DNA of 64,000 nt. It comes from Pseudomonas sp. Os17. GTDB taxonomy: Bacteria > Pseudomonadota > Gammaproteobacteria > Pseudomonadales > Pseudomonadaceae. Below, piece by piece: positions 18,123 to 26,885 of the stretch. The stretch spans positions 561,501-625,500 of the forward strand of contig NZ_AP014627.1 of assembly GCF_001547895.1 (NCBI RefSeq). Direction: 5' to 3'. A program made the position numbers and the translations under genes. Within the stretch, counting starts at the first letter, position 1, and the number at the start of each line of letters is the position of its first letter. Below the pieces are notes generated by a model that was not told the origin of the DNA, made no database searches, and saw nothing but the letters and a program-made list of their open reading frames with translations.

Positions 18123-19985
18123 TCAGTGAGCGCCCTGACGTTCCTCGCTTGTCGACAACTGCTTCAGCAACTGGTGCGCCTGGGACGCTGAGGTAGATAG
18201 GGCATAACCGGCTTGTAGCGCTTCAAGGTGCTCCTTGAACAGCCATTCGCGGTCTTCGACATAGCGCTGCATGTGTCGCAGATTGCGCTGGCGCAGCGAA
18301 GTCCTCAGCGAAGATGGATAAATTCGTAGATCGGCAAGGTCGATCAGACCGAACTCGCCGTTGTCTAGCACCAGCACATTGGCCAGGTGCAACGAGCGGA
18401 AGTACACCCCTTTTTCGTGCAACTGCGCCATGAATCTGCCAAAGGCCTTGATCAGTCGCCCACGTTCGTCGGCCGAACTTGCCAGTTGCAGACGCTGGCG
18501 CAGGGTTTGTCCCGGTAAAGGTTGGTAGCGCACTGCGTTGCTGCCATCGGCAAGGCGGTACAACCCAAGAATAATCGGAGTAGTGATGCCCAGCTTGCGT
18601 AATTGCTCGCTATTGGCGGCAAAACGTTCGGAGTAGGGATTGAATCCTCCTGAGGTGTACCAGCGACGAGGACGAAAGAGTTTGAAGAAACTGCCGTCCT
18701 CTAGGCGTAGTACCTTGGGGCCCAGGCCGTCTGCTTCAATGACTTGAGCATTGACGGTCAGCTTTTCGACAGCTGCCGGAGTCAGTGATGCAATCTTTAG
18801 GTTCGATGAGCGCTTGGTGCGCTGTTGAATGCACAGGGCAGCGATCAGCGCCAGTGGAATCCACAGCAGGAACCAGTGTTCCTTGGGCCGGGAAATGATC
18901 CCGCCGCCTTCGGTCAACCCGGCGCCGATGCCGAAGGCCAGCCAGGTCGAGGCCAGTATCAGCATAGGTGTGGCGCGCAGTTTCCAGCTCTTGAACAGGG
19001 CCCAGGCTTGCATGAACAACCACGGCAGCAAACCGAAGATTCCCACGTAGTAGAGAACGCCCAGGGCAAAATTATGCGGCTCTTCCAGAAGAAAGCCGAT
19101 ACCCGGGTCCAGGGACAGGCTGGCGTTGTAACCGTGGCCGATCCAGGGGTGATTGGCGATTTGTTCCAGCGCCAGGCGCCAAAGATCGAAGCGCGAAGAG
19201 CTGCCGCGCTCCAGTAGCATCTGTGAAAACAGCACGATGACTGTCGAGCCACCAATGGTCATGCCGGCAAGCAGCATCAGTGAGCGGCGATTCCAGCAGA
19301 TGAAACTGAGCCAGAGTGCTGCCAGGGTCAGGGCCACCAGTGGGGTTCTAGAGCCTGTCGCGATCAATGCGGCAAGCATGATAGTCATCGCCGGCACGCT
19401 CAACCAGAGCATCTGGTAGCGGCGACAGGTCATGCTCAGCCACAACCAGTAGACACAGAAGAAGCCAAAGACGTGGGAGCTCAGCAGGGGGTTGTCGAAG
19501 GCTCCGGCACCCACCATGCGTGAGTCGGGGATGTGGTGGTGAGCGAAGACGTACAAATTGAAGATCGAAGCCATCAGGGCAACTATTGCGGCGCAGAAGA
19601 TCAGTGGCTGCAATATGTCGCTCCGATAACGAGCCAGCAGAGTGCAGCCAGCAAACAGCATCAGCGTATGCAAGGGGGTCTTGATCTCTCCCAGCACGCT
19701 TTCGACTGGAGGGCTCCAGGCCAGGCTGACGATGGCCCAGGTGCAGAAGAGCAGCATGGCGACGAAGATCGGCTCCCTTAACAGCCCTTTCAGTTCGCTG
19801 GGGCGTGTGCACAGGGCTATCAGCGTCGGAATGCTGAACAGGCCATAGTAGAGCTTGTGCAGCATGCTGCGCCCGGGAAGGAAAAACAGTGCACAAAGCA
19901 GCAGCAGGTAGCCCAGCGGCAAAACCCATAGGCAAATGAAATCGAATACTCGATTCGACGTGGTACGAAGAGCATTGGCTTGCAT
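18123..19985 (-). CDS. waaL: O-antigen ligase WaaL fused to a kinase-like domain
   Basis: 620 residues in one continuous frame. Residues about 15-385 are a polytopic Wzy_C/O-antigen ligase with roughly 11-12 membrane segments, the large periplasmic loop, R213 in ATGSRTPL and H304 in EEPHNFALG (matching the Arg and His known to matter in PAO1 WaaL). Residues about 400-610 are a cytoplasmic kinase-like domain: SFFKLFRP (K435), YFRSLHLANVL in the catalytic-loop position, and LIDLADL (D549). The loop has Ser531 where kinases have Asp. In PAO1, as I recall, ligase and kinase are separate neighbouring genes. It attaches O-polysaccharide to lipid A-core in the periplasm; what the appended domain does is unknown. 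Confidence 0.88.
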   Translation of the reverse strand: MQANALRTTSNRVFDFICLWVLPLGYLLLLCALFFLPGRSMLHKLYYGLFSIPTLIALCTRPSELKGLLREPIFVAMLLFCTWAIVSLAWSPPVESVLGEIKTPLHTLMLFAGCTLLARYRSDILQPLIFCAAIVALMASIFNLYVFAHHHIPDSRMVGAGAFDNPLLSSHVFGFFCVYWLWLSMTCRRYQMLWLSVPAMTIMLAALIATGSRTPLVALTLAALWLSFICWNRRSLMLLAGMTIGGSTVIVLFSQMLLERGSSSRFDLWRLALEQIANHPWIGHGYNASLSLDPGIGFLLEEPHNFALGVLYYVGIFGLLPWLFMQAWALFKSWKLRATPMLILASTWLAFGIGAGLTEGGGIISRPKEHWFLLWIPLALIAALCIQQRTKRSSNLKIASLTPAAVEKLTVNAQVIEADGLGPKVLRLEDGSFFKLFRPRRWYTSGGFNPYSERFAANSEQLRKLGITTPIILGLYRLADGSNAVRYQPLPGQTLRQRLQLASSADERGRLIKAFGRFMAQLHEKGVYFRSLHLANVLVLDNGEFGLIDLADLRIYPSSLRTSLRQRNLRHMQRYVEDREWLFKEHLEALQAGYALSTSASQAHQLLKQLSTSEERQGAH

Positions 19986-20141
19986 GCTTGAACGTTCATC
20001 CCGGAAGTTAAGGCGGCAATCATAACGATTAATCTCCGGCAGTGTCGTTGGTCAGCTGAACAATATCGGCTCCATGGGAGTGCCAGTGCTGCTAGCAAGC
20101 TGTGCTAAAGTCAGCCTCCTTTTAGACGACAATCCCGTGAT

Positions 20142-21947
20142 ATGACCGATTCCAGTCCTAGCGCAAGCCCCTCGAGCTTGAAAATCTACTTCCGTCTGCT
20201 TGGCTATGTTCGGCCCTATATTGGTCTGTTTCTCATCAGCATTGTCGGGTTCCTGATCTTCGCTTCGACCCAGCCCATGCTCGGCTACATCCTCAAGTAT
20301 TTCGTCGATGGCCTGTCCAATCCTCAGGCCGTGCTGTTTCCAGGAGTGCCCTACCTGCGCGACATGCAATTACTGCAGGCCGTGCCGCTGCTGATCGTGC
20401 TGATCGCCGCCTGGCAAGGTCTGGGCTCCTACCTGGGTAACTACTTCCTGGCCAAGGTTTCCCTGGGGCTGGTGCACGATTTGCGGGTCGAGCTTTTCAA
20501 CAACTTGTTGACCCTGCCCAACCGCTATTTTGACAAGCACAACTCAGGGCACTTGATCTCGCGTATCACCTTCAACGTGACCATGGTCACGGGGGCGGCG
20601 ACCGACGCGATCAAAGTAGTGATCCGCGAAGGCATGACGGTGATCTTTCTCTTCGCCTCGTTGTTGTGGATGAACTGGCGTCTGACTCTGGTGATGATCG
20701 CCATTTTGCCGTTGATTGCGATCATGGTCCGTACCGCCAGCAAGAAATTCCGCAAGCAGAGCAAGAAAATCCAGGTGGCTATGGGCGACGTGACCCACGT
20801 TGCCTCGGAAACCATCCAGGGCTATCGCGTGGTGCGCAGCTTTGGCGGCGAGATCTATGAGCAGCAGCGTTTTCTGGCGGCGAGCCAGGGTAATACCGAC
20901 AAGCAACTGCGCATGACCCGTACGGGAGCGATCTATACCCCGTTGCTGCAATTGGTGATCTACAGCGCCATGGCGGTGCTGATGTTTCTGGTTCTGTATC
21001 TTCGGGGCGACGCATCGGCGGGAGAAATGGTGGCCTACATCACCATGGCCGGCCTGTTGCCCAAGCCAATCCGTCAGTTGTCGGAAGTCAGCTCCACCAT
21101 CCAGAAGGGTGTGGCCGGTGCTGAGAGTATTTTTGAACAGCTGGATGTGGAACCTGAAGTCGACCACGGCACCGTGGAGCACGCCAGCATCAGTGGGCAC
21201 CTGGAGGTACGTAATCTGAGCTTCACCTATCCAGGTACCGAGCGTCAGGTGCTGGATGACATCAGCTTCAGCGTCGAGCCTGGAAAAATGGTGGCACTGG
21301 TGGGCCGTTCCGGTAGCGGCAAATCGACCCTAGCCAACCTGATCCCCCGTTTCTATCACCATGACAAGGGCCAGATCCTTCTGGATGGCACTGAGGTCGA
21401 AGATTATCGCCTGCTGAATCTGCGTCGGCATATTGCTCAGGTCACACAACACGTCACCCTGTTCAGCGACACCGTGGCCAACAACATCGCCTATGGCGAT
21501 CTGGCCGGGGCACCGCGGGCTGACATTGAGAAAGCTGCAGTCGATGCCTACGCCATGGACTTTATTGCCCAGTTGCCGGAAGGTCTGGACACTCAGGTAG
21601 GGGAGAATGGCGTGCTGCTGTCGGGGGGGCAGCGCCAGCGCTTGGCCATTGCCCGGGCTTTGTTGAAGAACGCACCGCTACTGATTCTCGATGAGGCTAC
21701 CTCTGCTCTGGACACCGAGTCCGAGCGGCATATTCAGGCCGCCCTGGATAAAGTCATGAAAGGTCGTACCACCCTGGTGATTGCTCACCGTCTTTCGACC
21801 ATTGAAAAAGCTGACCTGATCCTTGTCATGGATCAAGGGCGAATTGTCGAGCGTGGGACCCATTCCGAACTACTGGCACAGAACGGCTATTACTCGCGCT
21901 TGCATGCGATGGGGCTGGAAGAGCCCGCATCCAGCGGTATCGCCTGA
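20142..21947 (+). CDS. msbA: Lipid A export ATP-binding/permease MsbA
   Basis: 601-residue ABC half-transporter that flips lipid A-core across the inner membrane. There is an N-terminal six-helix type-IV exporter domain (about 20-320). The nucleotide-binding domain has Walker A GRSGSGKST near 388, signature LSGGQRQRLA near 490 and Walker B LLILDEATSALD near 510. It is divergent from the ligase gene, and the 156-base gap must hold both promoters. It sits next to the LPS sulfation pair and hldE. Confidence 0.96.
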   Translation: MTDSSPSASPSSLKIYFRLLGYVRPYIGLFLISIVGFLIFASTQPMLGYILKYFVDGLSNPQAVLFPGVPYLRDMQLLQAVPLLIVLIAAWQGLGSYLGNYFLAKVSLGLVHDLRVELFNNLLTLPNRYFDKHNSGHLISRITFNVTMVTGAATDAIKVVIREGMTVIFLFASLLWMNWRLTLVMIAILPLIAIMVRTASKKFRKQSKKIQVAMGDVTHVASETIQGYRVVRSFGGEIYEQQRFLAASQGNTDKQLRMTRTGAIYTPLLQLVIYSAMAVLMFLVLYLRGDASAGEMVAYITMAGLLPKPIRQLSEVSSTIQKGVAGAESIFEQLDVEPEVDHGTVEHASISGHLEVRNLSFTYPGTERQVLDDISFSVEPGKMVALVGRSGSGKSTLANLIPRFYHHDKGQILLDGTEVEDYRLLNLRRHIAQVTQHVTLFSDTVANNIAYGDLAGAPRADIEKAAVDAYAMDFIAQLPEGLDTQVGENGVLLSGGQRQRLAIARALLKNAPLLILDEATSALDTESERHIQAALDKVMKGRTTLVIAHRLSTIEKADLILVMDQGRIVERGTHSELLAQNGYYSRLHAMGLEEPASSGIA

Positions 21948-21954
21948 GTCTTTC

Positions 21955-21980
21955 CGGGGAGTGAACAGGTTCGCTCCCCG
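21955..21980 (+). terminator. Hairpin after msbA
   Basis: CGGGGAG / CTCCCCG with a 12-base loop that can pair further (GAAC with GTTC). It begins 8 bases after the msbA stop. No T-tract follows; it may be partial, letting some transcription reach the sulfotransferase gene. Confidence 0.45.
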
Positions 21981-22136
21981 TGCTGCGTGGTGTGCAAGGC
22001 ACTTCGGCAGCATTTGTAGAAATCGCCTTACAGTCTTGACCAAGGCTAAATAATTCCGCGTTTCCCGCTTGTTATGGTTCCTGCCTGAATCATTCGAATG
22101 AATCGAGAGGGTCATCCTTCTTGCGCGGGGAGCGGA

Positions 22137-22841
22137 ATGCTGCAACGTTTCGTGTGGAAATTATTACCCAAGATACAGCGTCAGTTCCTGCTGGGGCGTC
22201 TGTCGGTGGTGGATCGTCAGGTGGTGAACAAGTCCATGTCCGCCAACTTGCGTTTTCCCGATGCTTTCGCTCATCGAGCCTGCCTGTTCATCCACGTTCC
22301 CAAGTGCGCTGGCAGCAGCGTCTGCTCGGCGCTGTTTGATGGTTGGATGCCAGGGCATCTGCCGTTGTATTGGTACGAGCATCAGTTTCCCCAGGCATTC
22401 TCCAGCAGTTTCAAGTTCACCTTCGTCCGTGACCCTCTGGAACGAGCCTATTCGGCCTATGCCTTTTTACGCAGCAATCGCCTTGGTTGTCGGGATCAGG
22501 CGGCACAGAGCCTGGTGGCGCGCTACCGGGATTTTGATGACTTCGTTGGTCGCTGGCTGCACCCGGAAAATATCCATCGTCAGATTCACTTTGCGCCTCA
22601 GACCGATTTCCTCATCGACTCTCTGGGGCACTTGGCCCTAGACTTCGTCGGTTATCAAGAACATCTGCAACGCGACTTTCAGCTGTTGTGCTCGCAGTTG
22701 GGGGTCGATGTGCAATTGCCCCACCTCAACTACAGTGAGCAACGCCAACGTATCCCCGTAAGGGAATTTTGTTCGTTACGCAGTCGGCGCCTGGTGCGCC
22801 GGGCCTATCTACGCGACTACGAGATGCTGGGTTATGAATAA
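22137..22841 (+). CDS. PAPS-dependent carbohydrate sulfotransferase (Sulfotransfer_2 type)
   Basis: 234 residues. The 5'-phosphosulfate loop is [11 protein letters not shown] (about 51-61), the 3'-phosphate loop is [13 protein letters not shown] (96-108), and HFAPQTDFL (151-159) matches the acceptor-side motif of Golgi-type carbohydrate sulfotransferases. It should move sulfate from PAPS to a sugar hydroxyl in the cytoplasm. The frame opens at 22098, but GGGGAGC just upstream favours the ATG at 22137. Its last 8 bases overlap the APS kinase gene, which makes the donor. There is no signal peptide. Flanked by msbA and hldE, it points to LPS core or O-chain as acceptor; the acceptor is inference. 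GC looks lower than in the flanking housekeeping genes. Confidence 0.85.
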   Translation: MLQRFVWKLLPKIQRQFLLGRLSVVDRQVVNKSMSANLRFPDAFAHRACLFIHVPKCAGSSVCSALFDGWMPGHLPLYWYEHQFPQAFSSSFKFTFVRDPLERAYSAYAFLRSNRLGCRDQAAQSLVARYRDFDDFVGRWLHPENIHRQIHFAPQTDFLIDSLGHLALDFVGYQEHLQRDFQLLCSQLGVDVQLPHLNYSEQRQRIPVREFCSLRSRRLVRRAYLRDYEMLGYE

Positions 22842-23445
22842 GCGTGCCTGCGTGCCTGCGGAGCAACCGCAGATCCGTCCTTATGCCCTGTCGCTGTCCT
22901 GCGAGGCTCGGGCAGTCCTCAAACGGCAACGGCCTTGCTGCCTTTGGCTCACCGGGTTGTCCGGCGCCGGCAAGTCGACACTGGCCAACTTGCTGGAACT
23001 GCGCCTCAACGAGTTGGGTAGGCATACTTTCGTTCTCGACGGCGATAACGTGCGTAGTGGCTTATGCCGCGACCTGGGCATGGAGGTCGAGGCACGCAAG
23101 GAGAACATCCGCCGCATGGCAGAGGTGGCGCGGCTGATGGTGGATGCTGGGCTGTTGGTGATCGTCTCGGCAATCTCACCCTTTCGTGCTGATCGTGATG
23201 CCGCACGGGCGCTGTTTGCCGCCGGGCAGTTTATTGAGGTGCACATCAGTACCCCCTTTGAGACCTGTGCCCAGCGTGACCCCAAAGGCTTGTATCGGGC
23301 GGCGCTGGAAGGTCGGATCAAGGATTTCACCGGTCTTGACAGCCCCTATGAGGCGCCGTTGCATGCCGAATGCGAGATCGATACCGCAACGGTTGAATTA
23401 CCAGAGGCGATCCGTCGTCTGTTACGGCTCCTGGAGCGGCAATAA
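22834..23445 (+). CDS. cysC: Adenylylsulfate (APS) kinase
   Basis: Makes PAPS from APS and ATP. A 203-residue single-domain kinase: Walker [12 protein letters not shown] (39-49), DGDNVR (69-74), RDPKGLY (148-154) and FTGLDSPYE (165-173), all diagnostic of CysC. There is no fused CysN or sulfurylase domain. It starts 8 bases inside the sulfotransferase gene, so the two are co-translated. Pseudomonads usually reduce APS directly for cysteine synthesis and carry APS kinase fused to CysN. This separate copy is therefore best read as a dedicated PAPS supply for the sulfotransferase (inference). Confidence 0.93.
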   Translation: MNKRACVPAEQPQIRPYALSLSCEARAVLKRQRPCCLWLTGLSGAGKSTLANLLELRLNELGRHTFVLDGDNVRSGLCRDLGMEVEARKENIRRMAEVARLMVDAGLLVIVSAISPFRADRDAARALFAAGQFIEVHISTPFETCAQRDPKGLYRAALEGRIKDFTGLDSPYEAPLHAECEIDTATVELPEAIRRLLRLLERQ

Positions 23446-23508
23446 GCCGTCAAGAAATCTTCATTGACCCCGTTCAAGCCATAGAACGAGACGGCGCCAA
23501 CCCTGTGT

Positions 23509-23514
23509 TAATAT
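23509..23514 (+). promoter_or_regulatory. Candidate -10 box for hldE
   Basis: TAATAT followed by CGCGCC, 34 bases before the hldE ATG and resembling the TATAAT-CGCGCC element near 9.16 kb. No clear -35. Confidence 0.4.
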
Positions 23515-23548
23515 CGCGCCCCTGTTCATTTTGTATGTGGGATGCTCC

Positions 23549-24982
23549 ATGAAGTTGTCCATGCCGCGATTCGATCAAGCCCCTGTCTTGGTGGTCGGCG
23601 ATGTCATGCTCGACCGTTACTGGCATGGTGGTACCTCACGGATTTCCCCTGAGGCACCGGTGCCGGTGGTCAAGGTCGAGCAAATCGAGGACCGCCCGGG
23701 TGGTGCCGCTAACGTTGCCCTGAACATCGCCGCTCTCGGCGCTCCGGCGTCTCTGGTGGGGGTGACCGGTGACGATGAGGCTGCCGACAGTCTGGCCAAC
23801 AGCTTGAAAGGCGCGGGCGTACGGGCGCTGTTCCAGCGCATTGCTCACCAGCCGACCATCGTCAAGCTGCGGGTCATGAGCCGTCACCAGCAGTTGCTGC
23901 GTATCGATTTCGAAGAGCCGTTCGCCACTGACGCCCTGGCCCTGGCGGCCGAGGTCGACGCCCTGCTCGACGGGATCAAGGTGCTGGTGCTGTCCGACTA
24001 CGGCAAGGGCGCGCTGCGTAATCATCAGGTATTGATCGCGGCGGCGCGGGCGCGGGGCATTCCGGTGCTGGCCGATCCCAAGGGCAAGGATTTTTCCATC
24101 TATCGCGGCGCCAGCCTGATCACGCCGAATCTCAGCGAGTTCGAAACCATCGTCGGCGGCTGTGCCGATGAGCACGAGCTGGTGAGCAAGGGCGCCAAGC
24201 TGATGCACGATCTGGAGCTGGGAGCGCTGCTGGTGACCCGTGGCGAGCACGGTATGACCCTGTTGCGTCCGGAGCACCCGCCCCTGCACCTGCCGGCCCG
24301 TGCCCGTGAAGTATTCGATGTCACCGGTGCCGGGGATACGGTGATCTCTACCCTGGCCGCTGCCATTGCTGCCGGTGAAGAGTTGCCCCATGCCGTGGGC
24401 CTGGCCAATCTGGCGGCGGGCATCGTGGTCGGCAAGCTGGGGACTGCCGCCATCAGCGCGCCGGAATTGCGCCGGGCGATCCAGCGCGAGGAAGGTTCCG
24501 AGCGTGGGGTCCTGAGCCTCGACCAGCTGCTGCTGGCGATTGACGACGCCCGGGCGCACAACGAGAAGATTGTGTTCACCAATGGCTGCTTCGACATTCT
24601 CCATGCCGGCCACGTGACCTACCTGGAACAGGCTCGGGCCCAGGGTGACCGGCTGATCGTGGCGATCAACGACGATGCCTCGGTCAGTCGCCTCAAGGGC
24701 CCCGGCCGGCCGATCAACAGTGTCGACCGACGCATGGCGGTGCTGGCGGGATTGGGCGCCGTGGACTGGGTGATCAGTTTCCCTGAAGGCACTCCGGAAA
24801 ACCTGTTGACCCAGGTACGGCCGGATGTGCTGGTCAAGGGCGGCGACTATGGCATCGATCAGGTGGTGGGCGCAGATATCGTCACCGCTTATGGCGGTAC
24901 GGTGAAGGTGCTGGGGCTGGTCGAGAACAGCTCGACCACCGCCATCGTCGAGAAGATCCGCAAGACCGACAAGGCCGAGTAA
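23549..24982 (+). CDS. hldE: Bifunctional heptose-7-phosphate kinase / heptose-1-phosphate adenylyltransferase
   Basis: Two steps of ADP-heptose synthesis for the LPS inner core. 477 residues. The N-terminal PfkB/ribokinase domain has [10 protein letters not shown] near 50 and [12 protein letters not shown] near 260. The C-terminal cytidylyltransferase-like domain starts near 340 with [19 protein letters not shown] (the HxGH motif) and ends with [13 protein letters not shown]. The frame opens at 23531, but the ATG at 23549 ([12 protein letters not shown]) fits the family N-terminus. It supplies the donor for waaC and waaF at the other end of the locus. Confidence 0.96.
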   Translation: MKLSMPRFDQAPVLVVGDVMLDRYWHGGTSRISPEAPVPVVKVEQIEDRPGGAANVALNIAALGAPASLVGVTGDDEAADSLANSLKGAGVRALFQRIAHQPTIVKLRVMSRHQQLLRIDFEEPFATDALALAAEVDALLDGIKVLVLSDYGKGALRNHQVLIAAARARGIPVLADPKGKDFSIYRGASLITPNLSEFETIVGGCADEHELVSKGAKLMHDLELGALLVTRGEHGMTLLRPEHPPLHLPARAREVFDVTGAGDTVISTLAAAIAAGEELPHAVGLANLAAGIVVGKLGTAAISAPELRRAIQREEGSERGVLSLDQLLLAIDDARAHNEKIVFTNGCFDILHAGHVTYLEQARAQGDRLIVAINDDASVSRLKGPGRPINSVDRRMAVLAGLGAVDWVISFPEGTPENLLTQVRPDVLVKGGDYGIDQVVGADIVTAYGGTVKVLGLVENSSTTAIVEKIRKTDKAE

Positions 24983-24993
24983 CGGCCGCAGTG

Positions 24994-25026
24994 AAAAAAA
25001 GGCGCCCGCTCCAGGCGCCTTTTTTT
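24994..25026. terminator. Bidirectional intrinsic terminator
   Basis: A run of seven A, GGCGCC, loop CGCTCCA, GGCGCC, then a run of seven T. It serves hldE on the plus strand and the converging minus-strand gene. Confidence 0.92.
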
Positions 25027-25029
25027 GCC

Positions 25030-26001
25030 TCAGCCCTGGCGCCTGGCCTTGGCCGGAACCATCTTGCGCAGGATCTGCCGGGCCTTGCCGGTCAGGCGTG
25101 AGAGTTTCGAGTCCTTCTCCGGTTCACTCAGGCCTCGTTGCCTGAGCCAGTCCTTCCAGCGAATCCGCTCGTCGCGCACCACCCAGCCTTCCTGCTGGGC
25201 GAAGCTTTCTGCCAGGTACAGGCCACGGGTGCTCGCCGGGTGCAACTGGTCCTTCCTCAGGGTGTAGAGCTCGGCGCAAGGTTCGCCGTTCTCCAGGGGC
25301 ATCAGGTACAGGTCCGGGCGCTTGCGGTCCAGGCGGGCCACCAGTTGATCACCTTCCAGGCGTTCATCGACGTGGAACAGGCTCAGGGACTTGGCTTCCC
25401 GGGGCACCTCCAGGCGCAGGTCGTAGATCAGCTGCAGCGATGCCGTGGGCAGGTGGACATAGGCCTGGGGACGCTCGAGCAATTGCAGGTTGGCGCAACG
25501 CACCGGCCGCGCCGCGCCGGACAGCGGCGTCAGGCGAAAGGGCAGGGCTTCGCGGTAGTGCAGGGCCCCGGCATAGGGGGCGGGGAGCCAGGTGTCGTTG
25601 AAGCGTCCGCCGAGCCAGCCTTCCGGGGTTTCCAGCAGGCATTCCTCGGCAATTTCCTGGATGGCGGTGAGCAGCGGCAGGTTCAGCTCATGGGCCGGCA
25701 CGTAGCCGGAGATCAGCTTGAGCACCACGTCGCCGCGATCCTGGCGGCGCTGGCGCACCAGTACCCAGTAATCGCGGTTCTGCCAATTCAGGGTCAGGCG
25801 CACCGAGACCCCGAGGTTGGCCAGCTCCAGAGCGAAACGCTGGTTATCGGCCACGGTCACCGGGCGTCGGCGCTGCAGGGTCTGGGCGAAGTTCAGCGGC
25901 ATGCCCACGCTCTGGTAGCACAGGCCTTCGGGAGTCGCTTCGACGAACAGGGGCAGGGTCTTGAAGTTGCTGGGGTTCTTTCTAATCAGCGGTCGCGACA
26001 T
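25030..26001 (-). CDS. Conserved protein with a Nudix-like motif (PA4993-like)
   Basis: 323 residues from the ATG preceded by a good GGAG site; the frame opens further up at 26067, but those residues look non-coding. Function not recognised. One thing stands out: G99-x5-E105-x9-QEIAEE (115-120), which resembles the Nudix box G-x5-E-x7-REUxEE with a two-residue insertion, Gln for Arg, and no final Gly. It could be a divergent or inactive Nudix domain. It is soluble with a basic C-terminus. It lies downstream of, and co-directional with, the aldo/keto reductase, 62 bases away. Confidence 0.72.
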   Translation of the reverse strand: MSRPLIRKNPSNFKTLPLFVEATPEGLCYQSVGMPLNFAQTLQRRRPVTVADNQRFALELANLGVSVRLTLNWQNRDYWVLVRQRRQDRGDVVLKLISGYVPAHELNLPLLTAIQEIAEECLLETPEGWLGGRFNDTWLPAPYAGALHYREALPFRLTPLSGAARPVRCANLQLLERPQAYVHLPTASLQLIYDLRLEVPREAKSLSLFHVDERLEGDQLVARLDRKRPDLYLMPLENGEPCAELYTLRKDQLHPASTRGLYLAESFAQQEGWVVRDERIRWKDWLRQRGLSEPEKDSKLSRLTGKARQILRKMVPAKARRQG

Positions 26002-26063
26002 CTCGGCTCCTTCTTGCGTCGGGGTCGGCCGCGTCGGCGGCATCAGTTTTGGCCCAGGGCCTG

Positions 26064-26885
26064 TCACCCAGCGGGAACAGCCCCTAGAACCTGTGCCACA
26101 GTCGTCACGTTATGGGCCAGGTGCAGCGGATTGATTGTCCCGACAATAGCACTGGCCACACCGGGCCGGTCAAACAGCAATTCGAAGCTGGCCCGCACCG
26201 GGTCGGTGCCCGGGCTCAGGCACACGTGGCCGCTGGCCAGGGCCTTTTTCACCAGGATGCCCTTGTGCTGGGCGGCGGCATAATCAATGACCGCCCGCTC
26301 GGCCTGTTCGTTCAGATTGTAGGTAACCATGGCGCAATCGCCTCGTTCCAAGGCCTTCAAACCGCCGTCCACGGTCTTGCCGGAGAAGCCGAAGCCGCGG
26401 ATCTTGCCCTCCTGCTTGAGCTGCGCCAGGGTCTGGTAGACCTCGCACTGCTCGAGGATCGCCAGGTCGTTGCCGTCGGAATGCACCAGCACCAGGTCGA
26501 TGAAGTCGGTTTCCAGGCGTTGCAGGCTGCGTTCCACGGATAGTCGAGTGTGGGCGGCGCTGAAGTCGTGGCGGGACACGCCGTCGGCAAACTCTTCGCC
26601 GACCTTGCTGACGATCACCCATTCCTGGCGCTGGCCCCGCAGCAGCGGGCCCAGGCGTTCCTCGCTGCGGCCGTAGGCCGGAGCGGTGTCGATCAGGTTG
26701 ATGCCCAGGTCGCGGGTCAGTTTGAGCAGCATGCGCGCTTCCTGGTCGTCCGGGATCTGGAAGCCGTTGGGGTATTTCACGCCCTGGTCACGGCCCAGCT
26801 TGACCGTGCCCAGGCCCAGGGGGGAAACCATCAGCCCGGTGCTGCCGAAGGGGCGATGCAGGTCGTGCAGGGTTGGCTGGCTCAT
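26064..26885 (-). CDS. Aldo/keto reductase
   Basis: NADPH-dependent reductase of 273 residues with the full catalytic tetrad: D66 and Y71 in DTAPAYGRSEERLG, K94 in IVSKVGEEF, and H135 in LVHSDGND. The C-terminal cofactor region reads GVASAIVGTINPLHL. The substrate is unknown. It overlaps the FAD oxidoreductase gene by four bases, so the pair is translationally coupled and probably acts on related metabolites. Confidence 0.88.
   Translation of the reverse strand: MSQPTLHDLHRPFGSTGLMVSPLGLGTVKLGRDQGVKYPNGFQIPDDQEARMLLKLTRDLGINLIDTAPAYGRSEERLGPLLRGQRQEWVIVSKVGEEFADGVSRHDFSAAHTRLSVERSLQRLETDFIDLVLVHSDGNDLAILEQCEVYQTLAQLKQEGKIRGFGFSGKTVDGGLKALERGDCAMVTYNLNEQAERAVIDYAAAQHKGILVKKALASGHVCLSPGTDPVRASFELLFDRPGVASAIVGTINPLHLAHNVTTVAQVLGAVPAG

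Noticed and set aside
22098..22136. Upstream ATG for the sulfotransferase
   Set aside because: No ribosome-binding site before it, whereas GGGGAGC lies just ahead of the ATG at 22137.
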